From Antitrichia curtipendula (Eukaryota > Streptophyta > Bryopsida > Hypnales > Leucodontaceae), in contig OX579638.1 in the NCBI GenBank assembly GCA_951230915.1, forward strand, positions 14,402,696 to 14,466,695: a stretch of DNA of 64,000 bases, written 5' to 3'. Made by a program: the position numbers and the translations under genes. The notes below the pieces were generated by a model that worked only from the letters and a program-made list of their open reading frames with translations, was not told the DNA's origin and ran no database searches. This document shows positions 1 to 12,311 of the stretch, piece by piece. Position 1 is the first letter of the stretch; the number at the start of each line of letters is the position of its first letter.

Positions 1-619
1 ATGCTCATTCTTGATAACAATAATTAGTCTAACAAAGACCACCTATTGTGAAGCTCTAAGAATATTATTGATTCTAGAACGTCGGAGTCTATTGCAATGC
101 AACAACACCAAAAAGGTTCCATCAAAATGCACAAAGGTTTCAACATCAAAGGTTTCATTGCAAAAATGTTTAGATATCATTAGGATTTAGCAAGAATAAA
201 TGAATGAAAAACTATGTGGATGAGAATGTGATCAATGAAAACCTAACGTAATGTGCGTTTAACATAAGAGATTATTATTATTGTTATACTTCTAATATGT
301 TAGAGTAATGACTCATTGCACACACCCCCCGGCTTGAAGATTATATGGACCGTCTTTCTTTGTCCAAAGTTCAGATATTGTCTATAGATCCCTTTGTCCT
401 TAGCTAATACTAGTTTGGATATTTGGATAAAGATTTTCATTCAAAGTAGATCTGGAATATCTAGTGGCTTACTAAAAAAATTACTAGACAATCTCCTAGT
501 GAAATAAACAAGTGAACATGAATTGTCAAAAGTTAGATGTGAAAAACTAGAATTGGACATGAGATGACAACGAAATAACATCAACTAATTTAATTACCTG
601 CCAAAGATATTGCCACCAA

Positions 620-2635
620 CACTACTAGAAAACCATGACCGAAACAACAGAAAATCAACTGATTTTTGTTATTTGGAGCACTGGAATGACCGTTTTTATT
701 GATTTTTGAACTTTCTATAAATGACGCCTAATTTCTGTTGATTTGAATAGTGCAATGACAAAATCAACAAAAAATTTAGGAAATATGAAATCTTTTAGAG
801 TCTTTTTGAAAAAAAATTGGAATTTTTTGGAATCTTCCAAAATCTTTTAGAATCTAATTCCATTTGCATAATTTTGTTTTAATTTTTTTCTATCAAACAT
901 CATAATCTTTCAATCCGTAGGTTGTCATGTTGTATTTTTTTTTTCTAATTTGATCTCTAATATGTCTAACTTAAATTTGTACGATTTCTATTCAGAAAAT
1001 ATTGATGAAGTTTATCAAAAATTTGGCTTTTTGTTCAATATAGAACAAATTCCAAGAAACTCATAAAAAGCCTTAGGCATTTGGGTGCTAAGGATTTGAT
1101 GAGGAACAATTTGGAATTTTGAAAAAGACCAAACATCAAATAATACAATTACGAATGTAATTTCAAAAATCTTGTGAAAAAATATGAAGATTGCAATTGC
1201 CTAAATCTTACCTTTTAATTATTCATTCTTTGTAATATCATTTGCCTTGTTTTTATTCCTTATATAGATTGTTGGGTGGCATGAAGAATATACTATCATT
1301 TTAAAAATATACTATCATTTTATATCATATATAATATTTCAAAATTATCTATTAAATTTATTATTTTATGCCATCTTGATCAACACACAAAATTTCAATT
1401 TTTTTAAAAAGAATCCCATTTTTGATAAGTTATTGTATACCTTTCATTGCGTTACATAATAATTGATTGAAAAATATTGGTAATGAACTTTTCAAATTGT
1501 ATTGTAAAATCATTTTAGAAACACCAATGTACTCACCTCACTTTGTGAAAAAATTCACATTACAAAAGATTAAAAATTTCATACTAGAAAGAAATCAATG
1601 TCAAGGTGTTGCCTTCCCAAATTTTATTAATTAGATATTTTTAAATTGTAATTATATTTTACCAATTCACCCTTATATTATGACTATGAATATACGCTTA
1701 AGCATGATGGTTTAATTGGCTTACCAAACCTAATTACAATTTTGATAAATTTGTTGTACAAATTTTTTATTAGACTTTATAGTTTAGTTGCAAGACTTCT
1801 TGGAGGGTACTATACAATGGAATTTTCTTGAAACCGTTCACAATTCGGTGTCATTTTAAAGTCAGTAGACTTTGGAGGCCATTTTAGCATAGTAAATTAC
1901 CGTTTTTCAAAAACTTCGATTTGAAATATGTTGCATAGTCAAGCTAAACTTCATCTCCAAAAATCCGTTTGAGATTTAGAGACTCCAATCAAGTTATGAT
2001 CAGAATTCAGAGAGGGATTGAAAAGGACATTTTTTTTTTACATGTTCAAACATCCTATCTGAATTTGGTCTATAACTTTTTACTGGAGACTTGAAATTTC
2101 TAATGGATTTTTGGAGATGAAAGTTAATTTAATTTTATAACTTTTCTTAATACAATTCTTTTTGAAAAAAGTTGTTCTACTATGTCAAAATGGCCTCCAA
2201 ACTCTGCTGATTTAACAAAGCAAGCGATAAATTATTAGAAAACTAGTTAAATAAGATCCTATTAATGACTTTAACATGCCAAGATTTGCATGGAGTAATG
2301 GTTCACCCCTTAACCTCCACCATGAGGTCCAAGGTTCAATCTCCAAGGGTGACCCTCCGCCCGCGTGGTGGGGCTGCCTAGGTGGAAGTTTTTATTAAAA
2401 AAGAGTTTTTCAATTGCCCGAAAAACTCGGGAAATAAAACCAAAACTATAAGGATTAAAATTAAAAATTAAAAGGATTAAAAATTTAAATTATTAATTTC
2501 TTTTTTTTGGATTCGTCTGAAACAACAGAAAAAATCAACAGATTTTTGTTGATTTTTGTTTAATACAACGCGACCAAAACAACAGATGCAAACAACAGTT
2601 TTCTATTGTTTGGGTTGCAGATTTTTCTCCTAGTC
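620..2635. mobile_element. Non-autonomous CACTA (En/Spm-like) DNA transposon
   Basis: The left end starts CACTACTAGAAAACC and the right end finishes TTTTTCTCCTAGTC, an imperfect inverted copy in which the final G of TAGTG has become C. Both ends are flanked by CAA (617-619 and 2636-2638), the 3-bp target duplication expected of CACTA elements. Subterminal repeats of an AACAACAGAAAATCAAC type occur near both ends, in inverted orientation. The 2016-bp interior is AT-rich with no transposase reading frame, so it would need a transposase in trans. It sits inside an exon-3 copy of the FKBP pseudogene; the empty site can be read from the intact gene at about 13507-13556. Confidence 0.68.
2285..2385 (+). 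repeat. Possible tRNA-derived SINE-like segment inside the CACTA element
   Basis: A GC-richer island in AT-rich DNA contains a box-B-like GGTTCAATC about 40 bases after a box-A-like TAATGGTTCACC, the spacing seen in tRNA-derived SINE heads. No acceptor-stem folding or tail repeat could be confirmed, so this is a weak call. Confidence 0.2.
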
Positions 2636-2705
2636 CAAGAATTGTATCTACGTAGTTTGCAGCAATCTATTTCAAATTAACAGTCACATTCAAATTAGAA
2701 ACCAA

Positions 2706-5700
2706 ATGGCTCGTCAAATGCGCAAGGTGTTTTTCTTCCTTATCATAAATTCATTCATGCCAAGGCTACAAAGACTTTGGAGTGAAATTCAAGGCAAACT
2801 TTTTATTACCACAAAGTTGAAATGTACAACTTACAAAAGGCTAAAAGAAAAGAGAAAATATTATAGCAAGTTAGGATAACACTAATGTAGATCTGAAATA
2901 ACATGTGTTTGAACTATTCATAATTGATGTCTTGATTAGTTGTGTTTGGATTGAAATCAAATAATGGAGAAGACCTTATGAATTTGTGGTTAGGGTTTAG
3001 GGTTGTTTAGATGGTGTTGAGCTTTGTTTTGCATCCAATTTGTTTAAAGCAAAGTCTTTGAAGGCATATATTAAATAGATCACTTGGGTTACTTATGCCA
3101 TATTTAACTACTTTTGAACTTTTGAAAGTCTAGAATTAATAATGGTCATCAGGAGATTCCACGATGATCATTGGGAGATCTATATAAACATTGGGAGATC
3201 TCATAATGTTATTACCCCGTGATCTTTGGATGTTTAATCCATAATGCATTGAATAGTCCAAAAGTAGTTAAATGTGGCATACTTGATGGAGGATATGGGT
3301 GTTATGGAAGGTTAGTGTAGTTGCGATTGTTGATCTGCCTTGGATGTTGTGTGGTTGTTGCTAGTTAAAGTTGTAGCAATGATCTCAGCTCCATGCCTTT
3401 CTTTTGTTTCTTCTAGTGACTTAATAACTTAGTAAGCTCTCTTTTGTAGAAACTTTTGTAACTAGAGCACGTGGCATTATTTTGAATATATTCTTTTCCA
3501 TATGGCTGAATGATATTGTGTACAAACATTGGTAGAGCCTAGTTTGTACATGTTGTTTTCCATAACAAGCTGGAGCTCTTGGATGATTTCCTCTAGGAAA
3601 AATTGACAAACTTTACCTTCACAAAACAACAATTCTAAGTAACAAGGAGTTGTGCAACACATAGAGTTTTATAATATTTTCATGGAGCTTCAAAAGGAAT
3701 TACAAACACAAAAAGAAACACAAAAGAAATCTCAAAAGGAATGTTCATCACATTAAAGAGGAAATTACAAATGTTTTGAAGATTGCTATTGTGTGAGCCT
3801 AGGAACATGAGCCCATGAGTCTAGAAGACTATACATCTATATTATAGGTGTCTATACTATAGAAATATTCCATGATTGTAGTGTAATTATATTATAGATA
3901 CCTATATTATAGGTGTTTATATTATAAACACCTTCAATAGTTGTAGGATCTCTACTTATACATATGCTCAAGGTTCACATGCTTGCATTTCATGCTTATA
4001 CACTAGCTAGTATTGTTGCAAATATTTCTCTTCGTTTTATTTTTGCTCATGGTATTGTTTCTCATAGTATGTTATTAATTGTTTCTTTTTGTGGTATGTC
4101 ATCTAGATTCAGCTGTTCTGAACATTACCAAAATAAAGATTTTTCATCAATACTCCTTTATACACAACATATGCCAATGTCATTGTCATTTGCAATGCAA
4201 TCCTTGTATTTAAATTCTTTAAACGTTGCTCATGAGCTCTAAGCCCTTTCTTCTTCTTTAATCTTTTTGGTTGAATTTGTATATCCAATGTAGGCACTCC
4301 AAGCAACACCTCAAACAAATTTATCACTTCAAATGGAATTGCATTGACATAATGTGAAATGCAAAATAAAAAACAAATTCAATGAAAGTTATAAAAACTT
4401 AAGTTGTTGTTGGCAATCTAGAGTTGAAGATATGTATAGTGATCCCTATATCTATCTTCTTTATCTTCATATCGAGAATCTTTTGTGCTATTTCCTTGGT
4501 GTTGGCTTTTATTTGTGCCTTTAACTTGCTTATATCAAACTATGTGAGACAAAGTACGTGAAACGAAGTAACAAAGTACGTGGAACATCATGTATCTCAC
4601 TTGTCAAGTTCTTTTTCATTTCCAAAAGCCTTTGGATCTTGCACATGAAGATTTTGAAACTCCAATTAGCTAACAATGCTTATGAGTCACATACAATCAA
4701 TAAAATTTATGAAAAAAATCAATCACGTACATACCTTAGCCTTCTCAATTGGGTGTTGTTTTGAAGTTGATGAAGAATTCACTAGCAAACTTTGTGGATT
4801 TTGGTCATTTATGTCAATTTGCCATATATTTTTTCATTTACACATTTCTCAACAAGCTTAATATACCATTCTTATTTCTTAAATGCTTGTATTCCTTGAA
4901 ATACTCATAAATATCTTCTTCTTTCCAATGCATCCGTATAGTTGATCCTTGGTATTCAAAAAATAAAGGCAAGCTAAAATTGCCCAATGGTCCTTGATGA
5001 AATTCTTCACATCTGCTTAAGCAGCCTAATTATGCTGAATGTTTGCAAGAAAATATGAAGGAATTTTATGATCATCATTATTACTGAACCAAGTTCCTTA
5101 CGTATTTCAAATTCATTACGTACTTCAAATTTATGTTGTAGATCCTTCATTGCTAAGGAAAGTATGTCTTCAAGTAATCTCTTTCTCAAAGTTCACCTCT
5201 TAAATTTAACTTACAAAACATGCGTTCATATGTTGGAATGGGAATAGAAATGTTATCTACCATTGATAGAATAAAAACAACATAATCTGAAGACATAAGT
5301 TGTTTCACATAATATTCACAAGAATGACTAGTCAAAATGATGTACCTAATATAAATCCACTACAAAGCTAACAATGTGGAACAATAAAAAAATTTAAACT
5401 TATCTAGAAGAATCAAAGTTGGTGATGGATTTTGAGCAACTATAACATGTCACTTCCAACTTGAACTTGGGCCTCTCTATCAAAATTTTATTCAAATGAT
5501 GTATGAAATATTATAATACCCCCAAAATAAACCTTGTGATGTAAAATCAAAATCAAGGATTGGTAATCTTAAAAAGCCTACAATGTTTACTTTACTTTAG
5601 TGTGGTTTTATTATTGTCAAGGTTCAATGCATGCAACTAAATTCCATCACTTAATATTTGACATTGTCATTCTTATCATTTGCCAAGTTTGAAGCAACAT

Positions 5701-7020
5701 TGATGACAACTTGTTTCTTGATAACATCTTGTTTCCCAAATCCTGTTGTGCAACGTAAGAAAGTAGTAAAATTAGTAATATTAGAAATAAGATTGTTCAA
5801 TTGGAAGAACATTAATTGCATAAATCAATTCATTGAGAGAATATTAAGATTAAACCTGTTGATTGCTTTAAAATCTCGTAGACTTGTTTCCTAGACCTCA
5901 TACTTAGTTGATTGTTCATGACTACATGTTGCTTCTTTGGTTTTGAATTTTTTTTATGCTTAGGACTTGTTTTCATTACTTTTTAAGCCAAGGGATTCCA
6001 TCTTTTCATTTTTCCTATATATATTTAAATTCCTCTCATATTCTTATATTCATAATTGTTTATTAGCTTCTCAAGTTCTAAAGAGGTCTTAAACTTCTAA
6101 GGACATCCAGAAAAAGCACAAAATCTTGCTTGTGAGAGGCAAGAAGGCTCCAAAAATCTTTCACAATGATCTTTGGTCATGATCTATCATGCTAATTAGT
6201 TTTTGTTGAGTTACAAATTGTTGAGTTAGTTTCATTATTAAAAGGCCACCTAACTAACAAGATGATCAAGAATAAGCAATACAATTTAATTTATAATCAT
6301 ATCAATTCATATGTACTCAACTAAGAACTTCATAACTAAAATAGAACTTACAAGAATCTTAATATGTAGCTAAAAAAGAGAACATCACGGTGCAATGAAC
6401 TTTTAAGCTGACAGCCAGTTTTTGAAATCAATCATCAAAGTATTGGTATTTAGATATTAGACAATTAACAACATCAATAAATTTGTTTCAAGTGTTACAA
6501 GTAGGAGGATGCAAAAATATTGTATTTAAGTAAAATGCAAACAATGAAAGAATACTGCTAGTAGTGAAAGAAAAACATGAATGAATAACTTGTTCGATCC
6601 TCTAGTTCAGAACGTTAAGCTGAAAAGAGACAATGAGATCAAAGTAGATGGTGACGACAACGCTAGACCAAAAGAAAGGCATTATTCTACTCAGTACATT
6701 AGAGTTGAGCTTGCGCTTGAGAACAATGCATCAAACACCACAACATGAAGCAACAAAAGATTGTCTTTAGCAAATGATTATGCATCAGCTAGTGAGATGC
6801 TAGCATGCTAAGTTTTCATCCAAATTACCTTCATTCATTACACATTTGCATTTTATTTTTGTTTATGTCATGTTCTATCAACAAAACAACAATGCTGATG
6901 TGTAACAAAGTATAGGTACAAGCAGTGATGTAACATGGTGTATCATGCATGATATAACTCGATGTAACATGATGTAAAAACACATCATCATCAAGAGTGG
7001 AGTCATTGCAACTTTGCAAG
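2706..7020. other. AT-rich intergenic sequence, no supported gene
   Basis: Only short reading frames (under about 95 codons) occur, on both strands, none with a recognisable domain. Local features are two telomere-like TTTAGGG units near 2990-3003 and imperfect tandem copies of a TATATTATAGGTGT-type unit at about 3835-3935. Confidence 0.5.
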
Positions 7021-7027
7021 GAGCACC

Positions 7028-7435
7028 TGTCCTATTTTTTTGTCACAATTGAGGTGATGTTGATATCATCCACTATAACTTTGAAGCACAAGTCCAATGA
7101 ACATGAAATTTTTATTGGAGATGTCTAACTTGATGGTAATCAGATCCTTGATATTTTAGAAATTAAAAAAAAAACATTTTATATTTAAAGGTCAATTTTG
7201 TTAATTTGTCACACTTTGAGGTTTAGGATTTTTTACTATATTTGGTGTATCCAAATTGAATGATTTGGAGTTGAAATTTTGGTGGTCTATTCCCACATTA
7301 GGTGGATATATGTCTACCAAGGGAAATTATAAAATATATTATTTTATGTCCTTTGGGTCTATGCAAATAGGACTCCCTTGCATGAGCACTTCTAAATACT
7401 GAAGATGGTGTCAACTTCATTTTTTTGGTGAAATT
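7028..7435 (+). repeat. Dispersed repeat, copy 1 (inverted relative to 30368-30770)
   Basis: This segment matches the reverse complement of about 30368-30770 over its whole length by eye, with scattered substitutions and small indels. Shared landmarks include ATGAACATGAAATTTTTATT and the run from GTCACACTTTGAGG to AAATTGAATGAT. There is no reading frame and no clear terminal repeat, so the class of element is unknown. Confidence 0.6.
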
Positions 7436-9099
7436 TGATCACCATCAAGTCTTTACAAATGGCCAATTTTAGGATTTTTTTGTTCATGATTTTCTATTTA
7501 TTATTAATTTATAAGTCATTGTTTATATTTTCTGTGACAATCTGCCTTTTTGTTCTATAGTATTGTTTCAATACTTGCAAGTAGTCTATAGTACTTGCTA
7601 CAATACTTTTAGCCATTGATTTTTACAATCAATCGTTGAGATTGTTCTGCTACATACTATTCACAGTACTTCGGGGTTGAAATGCAAATTTTGCCAAAAT
7701 GCTATAGAAAATAGAAGGTGTTTCTTGCAATACTAGTGAGTACCGAGTAGAGTCACTCTAACCCTACTCTAGCTTCACATTGATGTAGAACAAATCTTGC
7801 TCTGTGATATGAATTCATAAATGCGTTGAAGTTGTAGGTCATACTCACTTGAAAAGATGTCAAGATTCATCTGAGAGGTGTGTACCTATTGTTATGCTTC
7901 TTGCAATATTTTGTACTCTTATTCATCTACAAGTATGAATTTTCTTCTTACTAACCTTGGTGTTGTGTGTATGTAATTATATGGTTAAGTGAGCATGAAG
8001 AAGTATGTGCATTAGTGATAATTATTGTTTCTTGATAATGATTTTGTGGATATTACAATTAGGACAATTTCTTTTATTGATACTTACTTTGCATAAGTTT
8101 TCTTTAGTCATATACTTGGAGGGTGCACTTAATTCTACTACAACAAACCACGTGCAAACAAGTGGTTTCTAATAAATTATAATTTCAACCTAAAATTTTG
8201 AAAATTGTTTAATAATGATTATAGGTTTCTATTACCAAAATTTCCAATTCAAATAAAATATGAAATGATTTCTAGAAGAGGTTGAAAATGAACTAAAATG
8301 ACATGTTTTTAACTCAAATAATTATAGAGAACATTGAATCAATATTAAACTCAAAATGAACTTTCAATATAAAATGATTTTTAGGAATTTTTTGTTCATT
8401 TTTTAAACAATTTTTTCTTATATAATATAAGGATGTAAAAGTTATTTTTCAGTTCTATAGTGTATCTTTTTACTTCAAAATTTTATAACTAATTATTATT
8501 AACAAATAAAAATATCAATAATTCAAAACATAAACTTTCAAAGGTAGAAAATTTTTAAATTTTTTAAAAAATTAAAAAAAATTAAAAAATTAAAAATTAA
8601 AAATTAAAAATATATTTTTTTATTTTTTAAATAATTTTGTTTAATTTAATTTAATTTAATTTTGATATTTTAAATTAAAAAAATAAACAGGGGTCCAAAG
8701 TTTTGATCACACGTGGTTTCTAATGGACACTCTAAATGAACTCCTCGAGGTCATATACCAGATGCAATGGCTTTTCAATGGTGCTCATTGTGTGTTCATG
8801 TTGCGTTGAAATGAATGTTGAGGATGTTGTGCTTCAGGTGCCTATGGAGACAATGAAAGATGTGAAGAGGGTGAAGCAAGCCTTAATCTTTGCAAGTATC
8901 AAAAATTAACTCACTGATTGCACTTGGTCAAGCTTGCAGTTTAGGATTTTAGGAACTGCATGAAATGTATGCTCTTAGGAAGATGGGGGTAGAATGACAT
9001 CCCAAGAATGACAGAAGCTGTTCTTTGATTATCTTTGCATACCTTCTCCTTTGTATTTGCCATTTTTTTTCAATATACCTAAATAAATGTCTTGGAGTA
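7436..9099. other. AT-rich intergenic sequence, no supported gene
   Basis: No coding region is supported. Around 8540-8680 the sequence degenerates to A/T homopolymer-like runs (AAAATTAAAAATT, TTTAATTTAATTTAA). Confidence 0.5.
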
Positions 9100-9641
9100 A
9101 GGTAAACCAGCCTATGACAGGCAGATTGCCTGGTTTGCCTTGTTGACATATTTGAAATTTTGAATTTTTTTTTTCATATAAAGGCAAACATGAAAAATTG
9201 GTAGAACAATTGAAATTTTATTTTTTTGACAAAGTATGAATTTGTTACAGATTTTTGAAGTGAATTGGCCAGATGGCTCAAAACAGTCTGTAGACTATCC
9301 CACAACCATCAAAAACTATACCCATGGTGGTCATCAAACCACCCAATGCAGTTACAATATTCCTAACATGGTTGAAACATTTTCTAACATGGACATGACA
9401 TAAAGGAATAAAAAAAGTTAGTTCATGTAATGAATTACACTAGAAAGGGACGAGTTCCTAAAACAGTCTCTAACATCTCCATCACCATCATACAAAACAT
9501 TGATTTCAGCCATCAACCTACCTAATAAAGTTTTGCTTACATTAATTGGAAAAAACCTGGCACAGATTGATGGAAAACTGTCATGGGTCATCTTATAGAT
9601 GTTTGTATTAGGCACTTGGCCTGTTATAGGCTGGTTTACCT
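9100..9641. mobile_element. MITE family A, copy 1 (TA-flanked, 542 bp)
   Basis: The element begins AGGTAAACCAGCCTATGACA and ends with its near-perfect inverse, CTGTTATAGGCTGGTTTACCT, with TA on each side (9098-9099 and 9642-9643). The interior is AT-rich and non-coding. Terminal inverted repeats, TA target duplication and small size fit a Stowaway-like (Tc1/mariner-mobilised) MITE. A diverged second copy in the same orientation lies at 39255-39773. Confidence 0.7.
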
Positions 9642-10614
9642 TAATGAGTATGATGGTTTGTGAATACAGACCGAGGAACAATGAAGAGATGCAAGGATCA
9701 CAATGATTGAATTCAGTTAAGCCTACAGTCTTTAAGTTGTTTTTATTAATCTAATAGCTCTAATTTTATTAGTTCTTTAAATTGTTTTTATTTAGAAGTT
9801 TTTGTAGAGTTGTAACATGTGGCAGAGCCGGGTTACACGGTCATTTTAGGAGGAAGAAAAAACTATTTTGTCTTACAGAAATATTGTGTTTGCAAAAGCC
9901 AATGCTGAGTTGGGGAAGTATTGTCCAAAGCTCAACGAGTGTCAGCTCAATGCTAGCCTTGAGATCGACTGATAGGTGATACCAAGACGTGGATGATCAA
10001 GGGAGATTGCAGTGTTTTTGTTGGTAACTACGAGTGCATTAATTTTCCTTTAAGATGTGCGGATTGGATTCAAATAAGGACCTGATATTTTCATGAAAAT
10101 AAAATTTGCATCTGGGGAAGTTCATCACATTGTGAAGAGCCTGTTAAGGCTGGATAATCCAATTGTAGCAAATCCAGCTGTAGAAGATGAGCCTTCAACC
10201 TCTATTGGACAATTTATATGATGTTTATATTGTGTATGCAAGGATAAATTTATGTGGTCACAAGCAATTGTAAATAGATACATTGGCTATAACATAATGG
10301 GAGATCTAGTGATGATACTTTCACCTTTCATGGATTTTGTGCAAAATATGGACACGATTGATGTATGTACACTAGATGTTGATGCATGTTTTTTTAGGTG
10401 ACTAAACACTGCATGAAGCAATTTTGAAAGTTGAGCTCTTAACCTACAAACAACTGTTATCGAAAATTTTCCCACATATTTCAAATGTTTGTGTCTTAAT
10501 TTATATGTTTTGGATTTCAAATAAAAAATTTCTTCATTGCACAAGGAATCAACAGAATATGACTAGTGCATAGCCAATTCATTAGTTAACCTCCTCGCAT
10601 GACCTGGTGATTTA
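9642..10614. other. Intergenic sequence, no supported gene
   Basis: Short reading frames only, without recognisable domains. The sequence is somewhat less AT-rich than the surroundings. Confidence 0.45.
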
Positions 10615-10948
10615 AGGTAGGTGGTCCATAAAGCGCTTGGGCTCTACAAGTGTCTATTTCTTGAAATGTACACTATTTTCACCTTTTTGTTTCTCATTGC
10701 TTCATCAATGTTTAAATATTGTATATTTCAAGAGGTGGATGCTTTTAGTGACCACCAAGTTTCAAAAATTCATAACTTCAAAAATTCACAACTAATTCCA
10801 CAAAGCTCCAAAAAATATGAAACGACTTGGGTTAGATGCCAATTCCATTTGTCTTTCAAGGAAAATTTACGGAAAAATATTTCAAGAAGTCTAGCTTCCC
10901 AAAATGAATTTCAAGCTCTTAAATGGGTACTTCATGGACCTCCTATCC
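10615..10948. mobile_element. MITE family B, copy 1
   Basis: Begins AGGTAGGTGGTCCATAAAGC after TA (10613-10614) and ends TTCATGGACCTCCTATCC followed by TA (949-950 of this kilobase). Its interior matches the reverse complement of copy 2 at 11157-11468, including the stretch around CTAACCCAAG and GGAATTAG. A 111-codon open frame across it is a by-product of the repeat. Confidence 0.65.
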
Positions 10949-11156
10949 TACAGTAAGCTAGACCCAAATTAGTGTACTTAACAAGATTTAGAACTCAATG
11001 CTCACAAGATTTAGAGCACAAATTCATGTAATCTGGTACCGGGAATGGGGATTGTCCTACAGGGGATTTAACATGTGGAACATCGAATGGTGGACGTGTG
11101 GACAAACGGAAAACAAGGGGACAGAAATAAGCGATCCATGATACATCGGTGCCCTA

Positions 11157-11468
11157 AGGTAGGAGGTCCATAAACCGCTCATCTAAGAGCTGAAGCTGAC
11201 TTTTGGGGGGGTAGAACTTCTTAAAATATTTTTCAGTAAATTTTCTTTGAAAGGCAAGAGAAATTGGCATCTAACCCAAGTTGTTTCATATTTTTTGAAG
11301 CTTTGTGGAATTAGTTATGAATTTCTGAAGTTGCAGAAAAGTGCATTTTTGTGGGCTCTAAAACCGACCACCTCCTCAAATGCACACCACTTGTACATTG
11401 GAAAGTGCAAAATGTACCTCCAGAGCTTGATTGGTTTTAGAACCCGCTCATTTTAGGACCTCCTACCT
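11157..11468. mobile_element. MITE family B, copy 2
   Basis: Begins AGGTAGGAGGTCCATAAACC after TA (11155-11156) and ends TTTAGGACCTCCTACCT before TA (11469-11470), giving inverted termini of about 18 bp and a TA target duplication. It is inverted relative to copy 1, only about 200 bp away, so the two could fold into a hairpin if transcribed together. Confidence 0.7.
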
Positions 11469-11470
11469 TA

Positions 11471-11713
11471 TAGGGGGCCAGGGAGGATTGACCCCTGTAT
11501 TGCCCCGTCAAAGGGTAAATGTAAAAATTGCCCCCTAATTTGTGCCGCTTAATTTTTTATTTCGTCATGCCTCCTGGCTAATTTGGGGCCTCTGATTTCA
11601 AATATTAATTCAGAACTTGAAATTTTTTTCATATGCGGCAAATAAAAGATTTCAGTGTTTTCTGCAGTGGTAAAACACGGGGCAATACAGGGGTCATTCC
11701 TCCCTGGCCCCTA
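11471..11713. mobile_element. MITE family C (243 bp) abutting family B
   Basis: The termini TAGGGGGCCAGGGAGGATTG... and ...CATTCCTCCCTGGCCCCTA are inverted repeats of about 38 bp with few mismatches, continuing through a shared CCCCTGTATTGCCCCG segment. TA lies on both sides (11469-11470 and 11714-11715). Its left TA is the right target-site TA of the family B copy, so the two elements share one TA. Confidence 0.7.
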
Positions 11714-12311
11714 TAGGGGGAGAAGCTTGAGCAAAAGCAAAAAAATAGTTGAGTTATGATTCTTGACTGGCTCTGTTAGTTTGAAACTACCAACATGGAT
11801 TGTAAAGTGTTTCAGTGACAAGATTTGTTGTTGTTCAGAGCATAATGACATTTGTGCAGATACAAATTCATTTTGAAATGGTATTCATATATTAAAAGTC
11901 TGAAGAACTGTATTGGTTGTACTTTAAGTGAAGGAATTGGTGAACTGCAATATTAAAACACTGATCTAATTTTGAAGCAGAAGGATTGGACGAAAAGAAA
12001 TGAATCTCTCTAATGTGAGCAACGTCACGTTTGGAAATACGACATGAGTTCTGGATTGTGCACAAAAAGAATCTGGAATCCTGTCAGTCTTGGTACACTC
12101 TTCAGTGCTTCCAAGGGTAGCGTCCTCAAGAAATCAATGTTGTGGAATCTCTTATCTTTAGTCATTCCTTTCCGTCTGAATTGCGAAAAAGAAATCTGTT
12201 GTTACATCTCTACAACTTCACAGAATTGGACATCCTCATCAACCAAATAGCCCACTCAAATGGCTCTACTTCGTTACAGGGGAGTATACACGGCAGTATA
12301 CATGGACTATT

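Larger units (their letters stand above)
1..2705 (-). pseudogene. Truncated duplicate of the FKBP16-3-like gene
   Basis: This stretch aligns by eye with about 13038-13600, the exon 3-exon 4 part of the intact FKBP gene, introns included, so it arose by DNA duplication and not by retroposition. Matching landmarks are the first 40 bases (cf. 13038), the exon-4 copy near 310-365, the intron bases around 400-600, and the exon-3 copy split between about 598-616 and 2639-2676. The exon-4 donor, GTGAGT in the intact gene, is disrupted; the exon-3 acceptor CAG has become TAG; and exon 3 is interrupted by a 2-kb transposon. About 190 bases at roughly 72-265 have no counterpart in the intact gene. The duplication runs off the left edge of the window. 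It cannot encode an FKBP domain. Confidence 0.72.

Noticed and set aside
2985..3010. Telomere-like TTTAGGG repeats
   Set aside because: Only two units, too short to be an interstitial telomere tract.
10621..10956. 111-codon plus-strand frame
   Set aside because: Coincides with a MITE family B copy, so the open frame is a by-product of the repeat.
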